64,000 bases of DNA. Source: Panicum virgatum. Its lineage: Eukaryota > Streptophyta > Magnoliopsida > Poales > Poaceae. Shown piece by piece: positions 46,081 through 56,299 of the stretch. The DNA is taken from contig NC_053149.1 in assembly GCF_016808335.1 (NCBI RefSeq), positions 629,596-693,595 of the forward strand. Direction: 5' to 3'. The notes under the pieces were generated by a model. That model saw only the letters and a list, made by a program, of their open reading frames with translations, ran no database searches and had not been told where the DNA came from. The stretch's first letter is position 1, and each line of letters begins with the position of its first letter. Both the position numbers and the translations under genes were made by a program.

Positions 46081-46947
46081 CTACTCGCGGGGCGAGTCTT
46101 CTTCTGGGGTGGTACGTGCTTCCGGGGAAACAAACGGCTCGTCGTCCTCCGGGTTCCCGTTCTCTTGGGGCTGAGCAGCAACTTCTCTTTCTCTGACAGC
46201 AGTAGACCCTTCGGGGTTCTCGGGTGGGGCTCGAGGGCTTCCAAAGAGCGTTCCCCATCCTATGACGGGTGTCCCAAGTAGGACATGGTCATCTCCGATG
46301 GCCAGAACTGGGGTCCCACTTCTGGTCCATTCTCGCATGCGCCGGTCGCGGGCTTGTCTGAGACTCTCCTGTGCAACTGCCTCACTGCTGATCGCGGCCG
46401 CGGCTCTTGCCTCGGCTTGGGCTGCTTGGACCTGTTGGAGTCTCACTGCGAGTTCAGCTTGCTCGGCACGATGGGTCTGCTCCCTCAGCAGGTGGGCCTG
46501 CTCATCGAAGAGTTGATCCAAAGCGGCCAAATAGTTAGCCACTTGGTACAAAGGGTCTACTTCATGGCGGCGCCGTTCCAGGCTTCTCATGCGGGCTTCC
46601 CAAACAGGGGTTCTGATGGCCGGCGGAAAGAACCTCATTGGCGTGGGTGCTAGGTGTTCTTCGAAAATCCGGCATTGGTAGCGGAGTGTCTTCCTGATAG
46701 CCAAGGGGTAGGTGTCATGGTGCCTAAATCCCGTAGCGGTCACTCGCCAGGATTGGATGTCGGGGTAGCGATCACTTCTGGCGATAACTATGATCACCCT
46801 GCAGCGGAGAGTGCCATGATGCTCGTACTCTCTGCTGTAGTACCTTGGGCGCTCCGTAACGCCAAGGCTCTCCAGGGCGTTGATCAACAGGCTGGGGAAG
46901 CCAGGTGCAGCTTGGCAGTCGCCCTGGGTCCAACCTTCCTCAGCCAT
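46081..46947 (-). CDS. Gypsy accessory ORF-B, 288 aa, paralogue of ORF-A
   Basis: An intact frame from ATG 46947. The N-terminal domain begins MAEEGWTQGD and shares with ORF-A the pattern GTLRC...IARS.RYPD...TGFR..DTY..A.RK.LR and TPM.FFPP. The middle is an Ala/Gln/Glu-rich coiled coil (residues about 145-200; RAEQAELAVRLQQVQAAQAE). The C-terminus is acidic and proline-rich without the TQT motifs of ORF-A. The bases before the ATG, TTTGTTTTCAG, are a near-ideal splice acceptor. The frame has no stops although gag-pol next door has two. Function is unknown to me. Confidence 0.8.
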   Translation of the reverse strand: MAEEGWTQGDCQAAPGFPSLLINALESLGVTERPRYYSREYEHHGTLRCRVIIVIARSDRYPDIQSWRVTATGFRHHDTYPLAIRKTLRYQCRIFEEHLAPTPMRFFPPAIRTPVWEARMRSLERRRHEVDPLYQVANYLAALDQLFDEQAHLLREQTHRAEQAELAVRLQQVQAAQAEARAAAAISSEAVAQESLRQARDRRMREWTRSGTPVLAIGDDHVLLGTPVIGWGTLFGSPRAPPENPEGSTAVREREVAAQPQENGNPEDDEPFVSPEARTTPEEDSPRE

Positions 46948-47096
46948 CTGAAAACAAAGACATGGTGAAAAACTTGGACAATAATTTGAGGTACACAAAG
47001 GGGGTAGATGGTTTTTATTTATGGCATCATGGTGGGGTACAACTTCATGGGTACATGATTATTAGAGCAAAGGTTCTAGCTTAGAGACTACTCCTA

Positions 47097-47966
47097 TCAT
47101 GGGGATTCTTCCTCAATCCTAATGGAGCGCTTCTTCAGTGGAAGATACTGATCCGTGGTATCATCGGTCTGAGTACTCTTATCCCAATGGGTTTCCTCGG
47201 GCTCTTCTTCCTCTGTCTGAGTACCTACGTCCCAATGGGTTTCCATGGGTTCTTCTTCTTCATCTTCCTCTATCCATCCACCTATTCCCCAGCGAGCCTC
47301 GTACCTCCGCATCTGAGCTTGGAGAGCGGCTAGCGAGTTCTCGGCACGTGTGGCCCTTGTCCGCTGCTTTTCCAGTTCTGCCTCTTTTTCATCCATTTGG
47401 ACTTGGAGGGCAGCCAGGGAATATTCGGCGTGTACGGTCCTCGTCTGTTGTTCTTCCAGCTCCTGGGTTGCCTTTTCTGCTCTGTGGACTTGTTGCTTCA
47501 GCTGTGCTGCTTGCTCGCGGTAGAGCTCATCCAGGCCGGTGAGATAGATGGACAGGTGGGATACAGTGTCTTCCAGATCTTCTTCTTCCCTCCCGAGTCC
47601 TCTCATTCGGGCAATCCAGGTGCGTCCTCTTCCTTCAGTTGGCGGGAAGAACCCCATAGGAGTCCGCTGAAGGTGATGCTTGTAGATCACTCGGAGCCAT
47701 CGCAGGACTTTACGGGCGGCTTTCCGATAGGTATCCGGGAAACGGAATCCAGTGGTGGAGATGAACCAAGGGTCCACATCAGGGTAGCGGGTGCTTCTTG
47801 CTATGAAGATCATCAGGTCACACCGAAGAGTACCCTTGGAGTCGTACTCCCGATAGAGAAACTCTGGTGGATCCACAACTCCGATGCGTTCCAGGCTGAG
47901 TATCAACAACTTGGGAAGGTCGGGCTCTGCGAAACAGATTCCGCCAATCCATCCATTGTCAGCCAT
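47097..47966 (-). CDS. Gypsy accessory ORF-A, 289 aa, unknown function
   Basis: An intact frame from ATG 47966 between the 5' LTR and gag. The N-terminal domain (about 1-115) begins MADNGWIGG and contains GTLRCDLMIFIARSTRYPDV, TTGFRFPDTYRKAARKVLRW and TPMGFFPP; it is clearly paralogous to ORF-B. Residues about 150-235 form a coiled coil with an internal repeat around AEYSLAALQVQM and AENSLAALQAQM. The acidic C-terminus has a tandem repeat, METHWDVGTQTEEEE and EETHWDKSTQTDD. I do not recognise a named domain. The bases before the ATG, CCCTGTTCCAG, look like a 3' splice site. An expressed role in particle assembly or trafficking is only a guess. Confidence 0.8.
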   Translation of the reverse strand: MADNGWIGGICFAEPDLPKLLILSLERIGVVDPPEFLYREYDSKGTLRCDLMIFIARSTRYPDVDPWFISTTGFRFPDTYRKAARKVLRWLRVIYKHHLQRTPMGFFPPTEGRGRTWIARMRGLGREEEDLEDTVSHLSIYLTGLDELYREQAAQLKQQVHRAEKATQELEEQQTRTVHAEYSLAALQVQMDEKEAELEKQRTRATRAENSLAALQAQMRRYEARWGIGGWIEEDEEEEPMETHWDVGTQTEEEEPEETHWDKSTQTDDTTDQYLPLKKRSIRIEEESP

Positions 47967-48093
47967 CTGGAACAGGGCAAGAACCAAAGGTAAGTGTTTG
48001 TGTGAGGAAAGGATTAAGGATAGAAAAAAATCCTAAGGTAAAGGGTCTAAAAACGGGTTTCGCTCCTAGGGTCACGTCCTACGGCCAACCTAC

Positions 48094-48106
48094 GGCTCTG
48101 ATACCA
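48094..48106 (-). other. Gypsy primer-binding site
   Basis: Minus strand TGGTATCAGAGCC, two bases downstream of the 5' LTR. Complementary to initiator tRNA-Met. Confidence 0.95.
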
Positions 48107-48108
48107 CC

Positions 48109-51100
48109 TGAAGCGTCCCCTCAAAAGAGAAGACTTAAATGTGATACAAAGCACCAGTCCCAGGAGGCTGATGCCACATTTATTACATCAGATGGTTCAA
48201 AACCGTACAAACCTTGGAGGACACTCGATACAGATGATAATAATAATTAACCAAGCTACAACGTAACACCAGACCGCAAACCACATAGGGTCTACCACGG
48301 GCTCAGAGTATTGCGACAGCGGAGGCATCTCGACAGGGCCGGTACCACAGGCAAGGTTGGGTGTAGAACGATACCCTACTCGGCGTCGTCCGGTATGAAG
48401 TCTGGGTCTTCTTCTGTAAAAAGCAAGAGTGGGGTGAGTACAAACGTACTCAGCAAGTCCAACCACACCCGCGGAGGGGTTATAACAGAATAATATGCAT
48501 GGATAAATCAAGGATAAGGTTACGGTTTAATTTGCAGAAAAACGACATTTTATGCAGGGTTCATTTTACGGAAAACCTTTTTAGAAATCAGTTTTTGCAG
48601 TAACACAGAGTCCAGGTTTTAAACTGCTACCGGACTCCCCGTCCGTCGTAGCACACGGCACAACTGCCGGACACAATTCCAAAACAACTCACACCAGCCC
48701 AACCCAATGAAACACTAGTTATGTGACCACACCATAACTCGCCCAATACCGTGGGCACGGACTATTCGAATAGATTCTTAACTCTGCAGAGGTGTGCAAC
48801 TTTACCCACAAGTAGGATACCACAACTCGAACACCGTCGTGTCGGTGTAGATCCCAACATAGCCATTACCCACCATAGCTAAGCCTGACTAGCCATCACG
48901 GGATGTACCAAGGGGTCATCGACCGTTCACTTTGGTATAACCGGGCATAAGTCACTCGGGGCTTATCCCTTTTCCTTAGTCACCCGTTGCTCTCAGCTCT
49001 CCTGATGGCTACCACACCAACTAGTGGGATTTATGCTACGCCGTTGCCCATTCAACGGTCGAGTGGTTTGCACGATAGTGGAGTTAGGTGAGATGACACA
49101 CCAACTCGGTCCTTAGACACGACAAGATGGATATCTCCCTTCTTTGCCCTGCCACACAGGCATAAGCACACCAATCGGCAATTCACACAGAAATGCCGTC
49201 CATCCCGTCCATACTCATCCTTTGAAAATCCACATTTTATCCCTCCCCACACACACGCATTTTCTTTAAAAAAACAAGTTGTAATGAGTATGAGGTCCTA
49301 AGCGTTCTAGCAGCGATTAACGTCCAAACAGAATCAGACATTAATCTAGGTGGTCAAGGATTGGTTATAACAAATCAAGGGGTGGCTATCCAACCGTGTT
49401 TTCATGCAAGCAAAACATATGCAACTTTATAAAACAGGCCATTGGGTTGTGTTCATAAAAACTAGGACAGAAACATGCATCAAAGGATGGGATTGAACTT
49501 GCCGTCTTCAAAGCCTTCGGGGAAGTCCTGTCCTTCGGGCTCGGGGTCGCGGAACTGGTCCTCGTCCCCCTTCTCACAGAACTGCTCGTTGACGGGCTCT
49601 CCTTCGTTCACTCCGCGGTCTACAGCACACACAACCAAGCGTCCAATCAAAACAAAGATTCATCGCTGAGCTCGAATCGGGAACACATAAAATATAGAGA
49701 TAGAAGTGGCATTTTTGAGTGGTTTCTTAATGGTAAGGCCGAAACTAAGTTAAGAGATACTTGGTAAGGTTTCGGGTTGATTAGAGGTCGTTAGGTTCAT
49801 GAAATAATAGGTTTAGTGGAGGTTCGGGGGTCGGTCAGGGGCCTGGTTGTAATTACTCTTCGAGAAGGCAGGGACCTATTTGTAATTTCTAGAAATATTT
49901 GGACTAAACTGGAAAGGTCTAGGGCATACTTGGAATTATGTTTCATGTGAAAGGGTTTTCTTGAAAATAAAACAAGGGACAGGGTTCTTTTTGAAAAGAA
50001 AGGATATAAGGACAAGGGTCCTTTAATAGAATGGGAGGAGAGGGGGGCCTAAATGCAAAATGGCCATTCATCCCCTTCCTCCCATCGCAAAACAGGGGGG
50101 CGCCGGCTCACCGGCGGCGGCCAATCCGGCCGCTCCGGACTCCGGGGGTGGCCGTGGACCGGGGGAAAAGAGAGAGGGGGTACGGGGGACCGATCCCCGG
50201 CCTCACCTCGAGCTAGGGTGGCGTGCAGCGGCGGGGCGACGGGAGCAGGCGGCGGCGGGCGGGAGTGGCTGCGGCGGCGGCGCTGCGGGCCGAGAGGGGA
50301 GGCTAGGGTCGGCGGTGGGGTGGCGTGGATGGCCGCGGAGCTCGGGGGGGGTCCTTTTATAGCCAAGCGAAGGCGGTGCGGCGGCGTGAGTAGGTGTGGC
50401 CGGTGAGGTGGCCCGGCGAGCGGCGCGGGGTGGAGTAATGGCGTGCGGCCGTCCGCGTGCGTCGTGACGCGGCGTGCGGCGAGGGCGGCGAGGCCGTCGT
50501 CGAGCACGTGGGGCGGCGCTGTTCAGCACAGTGACGGCGCGAGCGGCGAGGCAGGGCACGGCGAGCAGCACTGCGGGCGCACGTGGGCGCGTGCGGGCTG
50601 AGCAGGGCCGGGGCGAGGTGCCAGCGGCGGGCGGTGATGGCGGGGCGGTGATGGTGGGGCGCTGGTCAGGCGGCCGCGTCGTGGCGCGCGGGGCAAGGGC
50701 GGTGCGGCGCGTGCGCGCGAGCGGCGCTGGGGCCAGCGGCGTGCGCGGGGCCGGGGCAGCGCCAGCGGCGGCTTTGGTGCAGCGGGCACGCGCGGCCAGG
50801 CGACGCAGCGCTGGTGCGCATGCGGCCGGGCAGCGTGCGTGGCGTGGTGGAGGTGGCCGGGGTGCGGGGCGCGCGCGCGTGTGCGGCGGCGTGCGCCGCT
50901 CGGTGTGCCGCGGTGCGGCGAGCGCGTGCGGGTGCGCGCGGGTGCGCACGCGTGGGCGTGCGTGGGGAGTGAGTGGAACGTGAGCGGGCGGGCGGCGTCG
51001 CGGCCAGGGAGGGCCGGGGCAGGCCAGAGAGGGAGCAGGGAGTGAGGGGAGGGAGCCGGCCTGGCGGGGCTCGGGCGAGCGGGAGCGAGGCAGAGGGGGA

Positions 51101-51528
51101 AGAAAGGAAGGAGGGAGGGAGAGAAAGGAAAAAGAGAAAATGGAAAAGAAAAAGAAGAAATGGGAAAAAGAAATAGAGGGAAAGAAAATGGGAGGGAGGG
51201 AAAAGAAAAAGAAGGGAGGGGAGGCGGTGCGCGCCAGCGGCGATCGCGGCCGCGGTCGGCCACGCGCGGCGTGCGGGGCGCGGAAGGTAGGGCACGCGGT
51301 CGGCGGGAAGAGAGGAAAAAGGAGAGGGAAAAAAAAGAGGGGGCGGGATTCGCGGTGGCCGGTTACGACGCGTTGCGTTTGATGGGAAAGGATGGGACGT
51401 GGATTGAAATCGGATGTCGGGTTGTTCGGGAGAGGTTCTGGGAATTAAGGTTCAGGGTTTGAGTCGAGCTCAACGACAAAAACAACTTTAGCGCATGATT
51501 TATTTTGGTGAGTTTTTGGGATGTTACA
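48109..51528 (-). repeat. Gypsy 5' LTR, complete (3420 bp)
   Basis: On the minus strand it starts TGTAACATCC at 51528 and ends GGGACGCTTCA at 48109. The TATA box is at 50362-50355. Compared with the 3' LTR it has a short duplicated unit near 50641-50660 (GGCGGTGATGG repeated) and few other differences. Confidence 0.93.
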
Positions 51529-52140
51529 TCTCTAGACTCACTCACTTGTTGCAAGAAGAGGCTCCATCACATACTCAAGTCCCAAAGAAAATTCCCTTTA
51601 CAAGGGTAGGTGAATTTGAGAAACACACCAAGAGATTTGGGTCAAGATACATGAGCAAGTTTGGGTTTGAAGTGGGTAAGGGACTTGGTAGGAATGGGTA
51701 AGGTACCCCACATGCCATTCCATTTACCAAAAACAAGAACAAGACCGCCTTGGGTGCTCAAGGAGGTCTAGTGAACATGACTACTCCCATTCACAAGACA
51801 AATGATGTAATTCAAGAAAGTGGTCATGTCAACTTCATCAAGAGAGGCACAACATGTGATGAGGGTGATAAGATTGTTGCATCCTCATTCAAAGAAGATA
51901 AGTTCAAGGCATATAACCCAACTAAGATCAAGGCACAAGAATCATCTCATGTATCCTTCTATGCCGATTATGTATTGATAAGGAACCACCGTGGTAAAGT
52001 GGTTGCAAAATTTGTAGGACACCGTACATGGAACACAAAATTGAAAAACCATGTATGGGTGCCCAAAGTTCTTGTGACTAACATTAAAGGACCCAAGTAT
52101 TGTTGGGTACCTAAAAGAAAAGAGTAACTTTGTTTTGTAG
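51529..52140 (+). pseudogene. Sirevirus gag/linker region right of the gypsy insertion
   Basis: This resumes the Sirevirus coding region, with frame changes. The segment from about 51750 reads VNMTTPIHKTNDVIQESGHV ... KVLVTNIKGPKYCWVPKRKE and meets a stop at 52125-52127, just before the protease. It corresponds to the spacer between nucleocapsid and protease. Confidence 0.7.
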
Positions 52141-55100
52141 GATACTCCTCCGGTGGATCAACTTGGGTGATTGATAGTGGTTGCACAAATCATATGACCG
52201 GAGAAAGGAGTATGTTTGAAACAATAACCGCATCAAGTGGAGATCATTTCATTACTTTTGCGGGAAATCAAAAGGGAAGAGTGCTTGGTACCGGTAACAT
52301 TAATCTAAACTCAAAGTTCACTCTCTCAAAAGTTCTTTTAGTTGAGTCACTTGGTTACAATTTGTTGTCCATCTCACAACTTTGTGATTCGGGCTTCAAT
52401 TGTTTGTTCACTAACGAGGGTGTAACCGTCATTAGAAGAAGCGATGACTCCATTGCTTTCAAGGGGGTGCTCAAGGGAAAGCTCTATCTTGTGGATTTTT
52501 CTCAAGAGAGGGCTCAACTTGATGCCTGCTTGATAGCAAAGTCTAGCTTGGGTTGGTTATGGCATCGCCGACTAGCTCATGTTAGGATGAGAAATCTCAA
52601 TAAGCTTCTAAAGGGGGATCACATCCTAGGACTAACAAATGTTTCTTTTGAGAAAGATCGTGTATGTAGTGCATGCCAAGCCGGGAAGCAAGTTGGTGTT
52701 CCACATCCATCAAAGAGCATCGTCACCACCGTCAAGCCATTTGAACTTCTACATATGGATCTCTTTGGCCCGGTGGCATACATTAGCATTGGTGGTAACA
52801 AATATGGTCTTGTTATTGTTGATGATTATTCTCGTTTCACTTGGGTATTCTTTTTGCATGACAAAAGTGTAGCGCAAGAGACTTTCAAGAAGTTTGCAAA
52901 AAGAGCTCAAAATGAATTTGAGACTAAGATCAAGAAAGTGAGAAGTGACAACGGCACCGAATTCAAGAACACTAATGTAGAAGAGTTTCTAGATGAAGAG
53001 GGCATTGGTCATGAATTTTCGGTTCCATACACTCCTCAACAAAATGGAATTGTTGAGAGGAAAAATAGAACTCTCATCGAGGCCGCAAGAACAATGCTTG
53101 ATGAGTACAAGATCTCGGATCAATTTTGGGCTGAAGCAATCAACACGGCATGTCATGCAATCAACCGCCTATATCTTCACAAGATCTTGAACAAGACGGC
53201 ATACGAGCTCCTACTTGGTAAAAAGCCTAATGTGTCTTACTTTAGGGTTTTTGGAAGTAAGTGCTTCATTCTTAACAAGAAGCCCAAGAACTCTAAGTTT
53301 GCACCTAAAGTTGATGAAGGTTTTCTTCTTGGTTATGCCTCAAATGCTCATGGCTATCGTGTTTTCAACAAAACCTCTGGTTGTGTCGAAATAGCGTGTG
53401 ACGTGACATTTTATGAATCTAATGGCTCTCAAGGGGAGCAAGTTGATAATGTTGTAGGAATGGAAGAATCATCAAGTCAAGCTATCAAGAAGTTGGCGAT
53501 TGGTGAAATAAAGCCTCAAGAACAAGTGGACAATGATGATGATGAGTTGATGTTTCAAGGGCCATCTACCTCTACATCCGCTGCAAAACCCGGAAACTCC
53601 GGATATGAAGCCGGAGACTCCGGACATCTTGACCGGAGTATCCGAACTCCAGACCGGAGTATCTGGGCTACTCAAGCTGAGCCATCAATCCAACATCAAG
53701 ATCAGTCTCAAGATGGTAGAGATGCTGAACAAATCCAACATCAATCCTCCATTCCAGATCCAAGAGTTCATCACATAATTCAAAAGTATCACCCCGTGGA
53801 TAACATCCTTGGAAGTATAAGTAAAGGGGTAACCACTCGATCTCGTTTGGCTACTTTTTGTGAACATTACTCATTTGTTTCTTCCTTGGAACCTCTTAAG
53901 GTGGAAGAAGCATTGGATGATCCGGATTGGGTGATGGCTATGCAAGAGGAATTGAACAACTTCACTCGGAATGAAGTCTGATCCTTAGTAGAAAGACCCA
54001 AACAAAATATCATTGGAACCAAATGGGTCTTTCGAAATAAACAAGATGAACATGGTGTGGTGACAAGAAACAAAGCAAGGTTGGTTGCTCAAGGCTACAC
54101 ACAAATCGAAGGTTTGGATTTTGGTGAAACGTATGCACCCGTAGCTAGGCTTGAGTCAATTCGTATTTTGCTTGCCTATGCTACTCACCATGATTTCAAG
54201 CTATATCAAATAGACGTGAAGAGCGCTTTTCTTAATGGACCAATCTCCGAATTGGTATATGTTGAGCAACCACCGGGTTTTGAAGATCCAAAATTCCCAA
54301 ACCACGTCTACTTGCTCCATAAGGCGCTCTATGGGCTCAAGCAAGCCCCTAGAGCATGGTATGAATGCCTTAAGGACTTCCTCTTAAGGAAAGGCTTTGA
54401 AATAGGCAAAGCCGATCCTACTCTCTTCACTCACAAAGTTGATAAAGATATCTTTGTGTGCCAAATATATGTCGATGACATTATATTTGGCTCTACTAAC
54501 AAAACTTGGTGCGATGATTTTAGTAGGATTATGACAAAGAGATTTGAGATGTCTATGATGGGTGAGTTGACCTTCTTCCTCGGATTTCAAATCAAGCAAC
54601 TCAAGGATGTCACTTTCATTAGTCAAACCAAGTACATCAAGGATATGCTCAAGAAGTTTGACATGGAAAATGCCAAGCCCATCAAAACTCCCATGCCAAC
54701 CAATGGGCATCTTGATCTCAATGAAGATGGCAAGGCCGTGGATCAAAAGGTATATCGCTCCATGATTGGATCCCTTCTTTACCTTTGTGCATCTAGGCCC
54801 GATATTATGCTTAGTGTGTCCATGTGTGTGAGTTTTCAAGCTAATCCGAAAGAATGTCATTTGATGGCGGTTAAGAGAATCCTAAGATATTTAGTTTTCA
54901 CTCCTATCCTTGGTTTATGGTATCCCAAGGGCTCATCTTTCGATTTACTTGGCTATTCCGATTCGGATTATGCCGGTTGCAAAGTGGATCGAAAGAGCAC
55001 TACGTGGACTTGTCAATTCCTTGGCCGGTCCTTAGTAGCTTGGAGCTCTAAGAAGCAAAATTCGGTTGCCTTGTCCACGGCGGAGGCCGAATATGTTGCC

Positions 55101-55421
55101 GCCGGTGCGTGTTGTGCACAACTCTTATGGATGAGACAAACGTTGGGTGACTTTGGTTGTCATTTTGATGCAATTCCTCTATTTTGTGACAATGAGAGTG
55201 CAATCAAGTTAGCAAACAACCCGGTACAACACTCCCGAACAAAGCACATAGATATTCGTCATCACTTCTTAAGGGATCATGAGGCTAAGGGAGATATTGC
55301 TTTACAACATGTAAGCACCGACGGGCAACTTGCCGATATCTTTACTAAGCCTCTGGATGAGTCAAGGTTTTGTGCTTTGAGAAGTGAACTAAACATCTTG
55401 GATTCTCGTAACCTAGCTTGA
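52141..55421 (+). pseudogene. Sirevirus pol: protease, integrase, RT, RNase H (one nonsense codon)
   Basis: One continuous frame carries, in order: aspartic protease (VIDSGCTNHMTG, about 52170), GAG-pre-integrase (WHRRLAHV ... CSACQAGK), integrase core with DDE (HMDLFGPV, RSDNGTEF, GIVERKNRT), a linker holding CCGGA palindromes (53585-53670), reverse transcriptase ([23 protein letters not shown]) and RNase H ([27 protein letters not shown]). The only break I see is TGA at 53979-53981 between the integrase linker and RT; the frame resumes unchanged. The copia order (integrase before RT) and the long linker fit the Sirevirus lineage. Confidence 0.92.
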
Positions 55422-56299
55422 ATTACTGCATACACTTGTGTGATCATAGATTAAGAATCTTGAAAACTTTCAAATTGTGTGACCTTTGTTTTGTGAAAAG
55501 TTTGGTTATTCTTTTTGCTCACTTGAGATCATTGTTCTCCTTGATTGAATGTTGGCTAATCTCAAGTTGAGTGATCTCTCTCACACCATTAGATCTACAA
55601 AATCTATCTTTACCAAATCCATCTAGATCAAGTCCTTTTGAACTTCTCTATGCTAAGTTTCAGGGGGAGCCGGAGTCTCCGGCCCAGGGCCCGGAAACTC
55701 CGGACTATCCGGATACTCCGGCCCTGAGGCCGGATACTCCGGACATTTGGATTTTACTATATATACCGCGGGGGGTCGGGGTAAACGGTTACCTTCACTC
55801 ATTCTACCACAGCCGCCGCCCCCTCTCCTCTCCACTCTCCCACTCACGCCCTAGGGGCGATTCCACTCTTCCAAGCATCAAGAACTCGTAAATCTTTGAA
55901 GGAAGACTCTCCTCCCCTCCGGAAACTCCGGGGAAGTCTTGGATTTGAAGTTCTCGCGCTCTCAAACGGTCTCAAAGGTACTTTTGAACTTCGGATCGCC
56001 CGATCTCCCAATGTCGTAGGTTTCTTTGAAAAATCTTTAGGGCATCTCTTCCTAGCATGTGTAGGAACCTTTGGCTCAAGTTTCATTCAAATCCCATGGT
56101 CAAATCCTTAGATTTTTGAAACCTAGGGTTGCAGTTGCCTGAATCCGGAAACTCCGGATATATACCCGGATACTCCGGGCCCTCTGGGCCGGAGTCTCCG
56201 ATGCTATACCCGGAGTCTCCGGACTTGGACACCACAAACACTCTTTTTCTTCCAATTTCTATCGAGCTTTGTCTTGATCATTCCTTTCTATACTTAGGC

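Larger units (their letters stand above)
38147..51528 (-). mobile_element. Tekay-like Ty3/gypsy chromovirus with two extra 5' ORFs, nested in Sirevirus gag
   Basis: Minus-strand element. The 5' LTR is 51528-48109, PBS 48106-48094, ORF-A 47966-47097, ORF-B 46947-46081, gag-pol 45801-41032, PPT-like tract 41212-41198, and 3' LTR 41197-38147. LTRs start TGTAACATCCCAAAA, common in Tekay/Del-type elements. The C-terminal integrase extension is chromodomain-like. The outer end of the 3' LTR is missing about 355 bp compared with the 5' LTR, so no intact target duplication can be shown; the right flank reads TCTCT. Confidence 0.93.
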
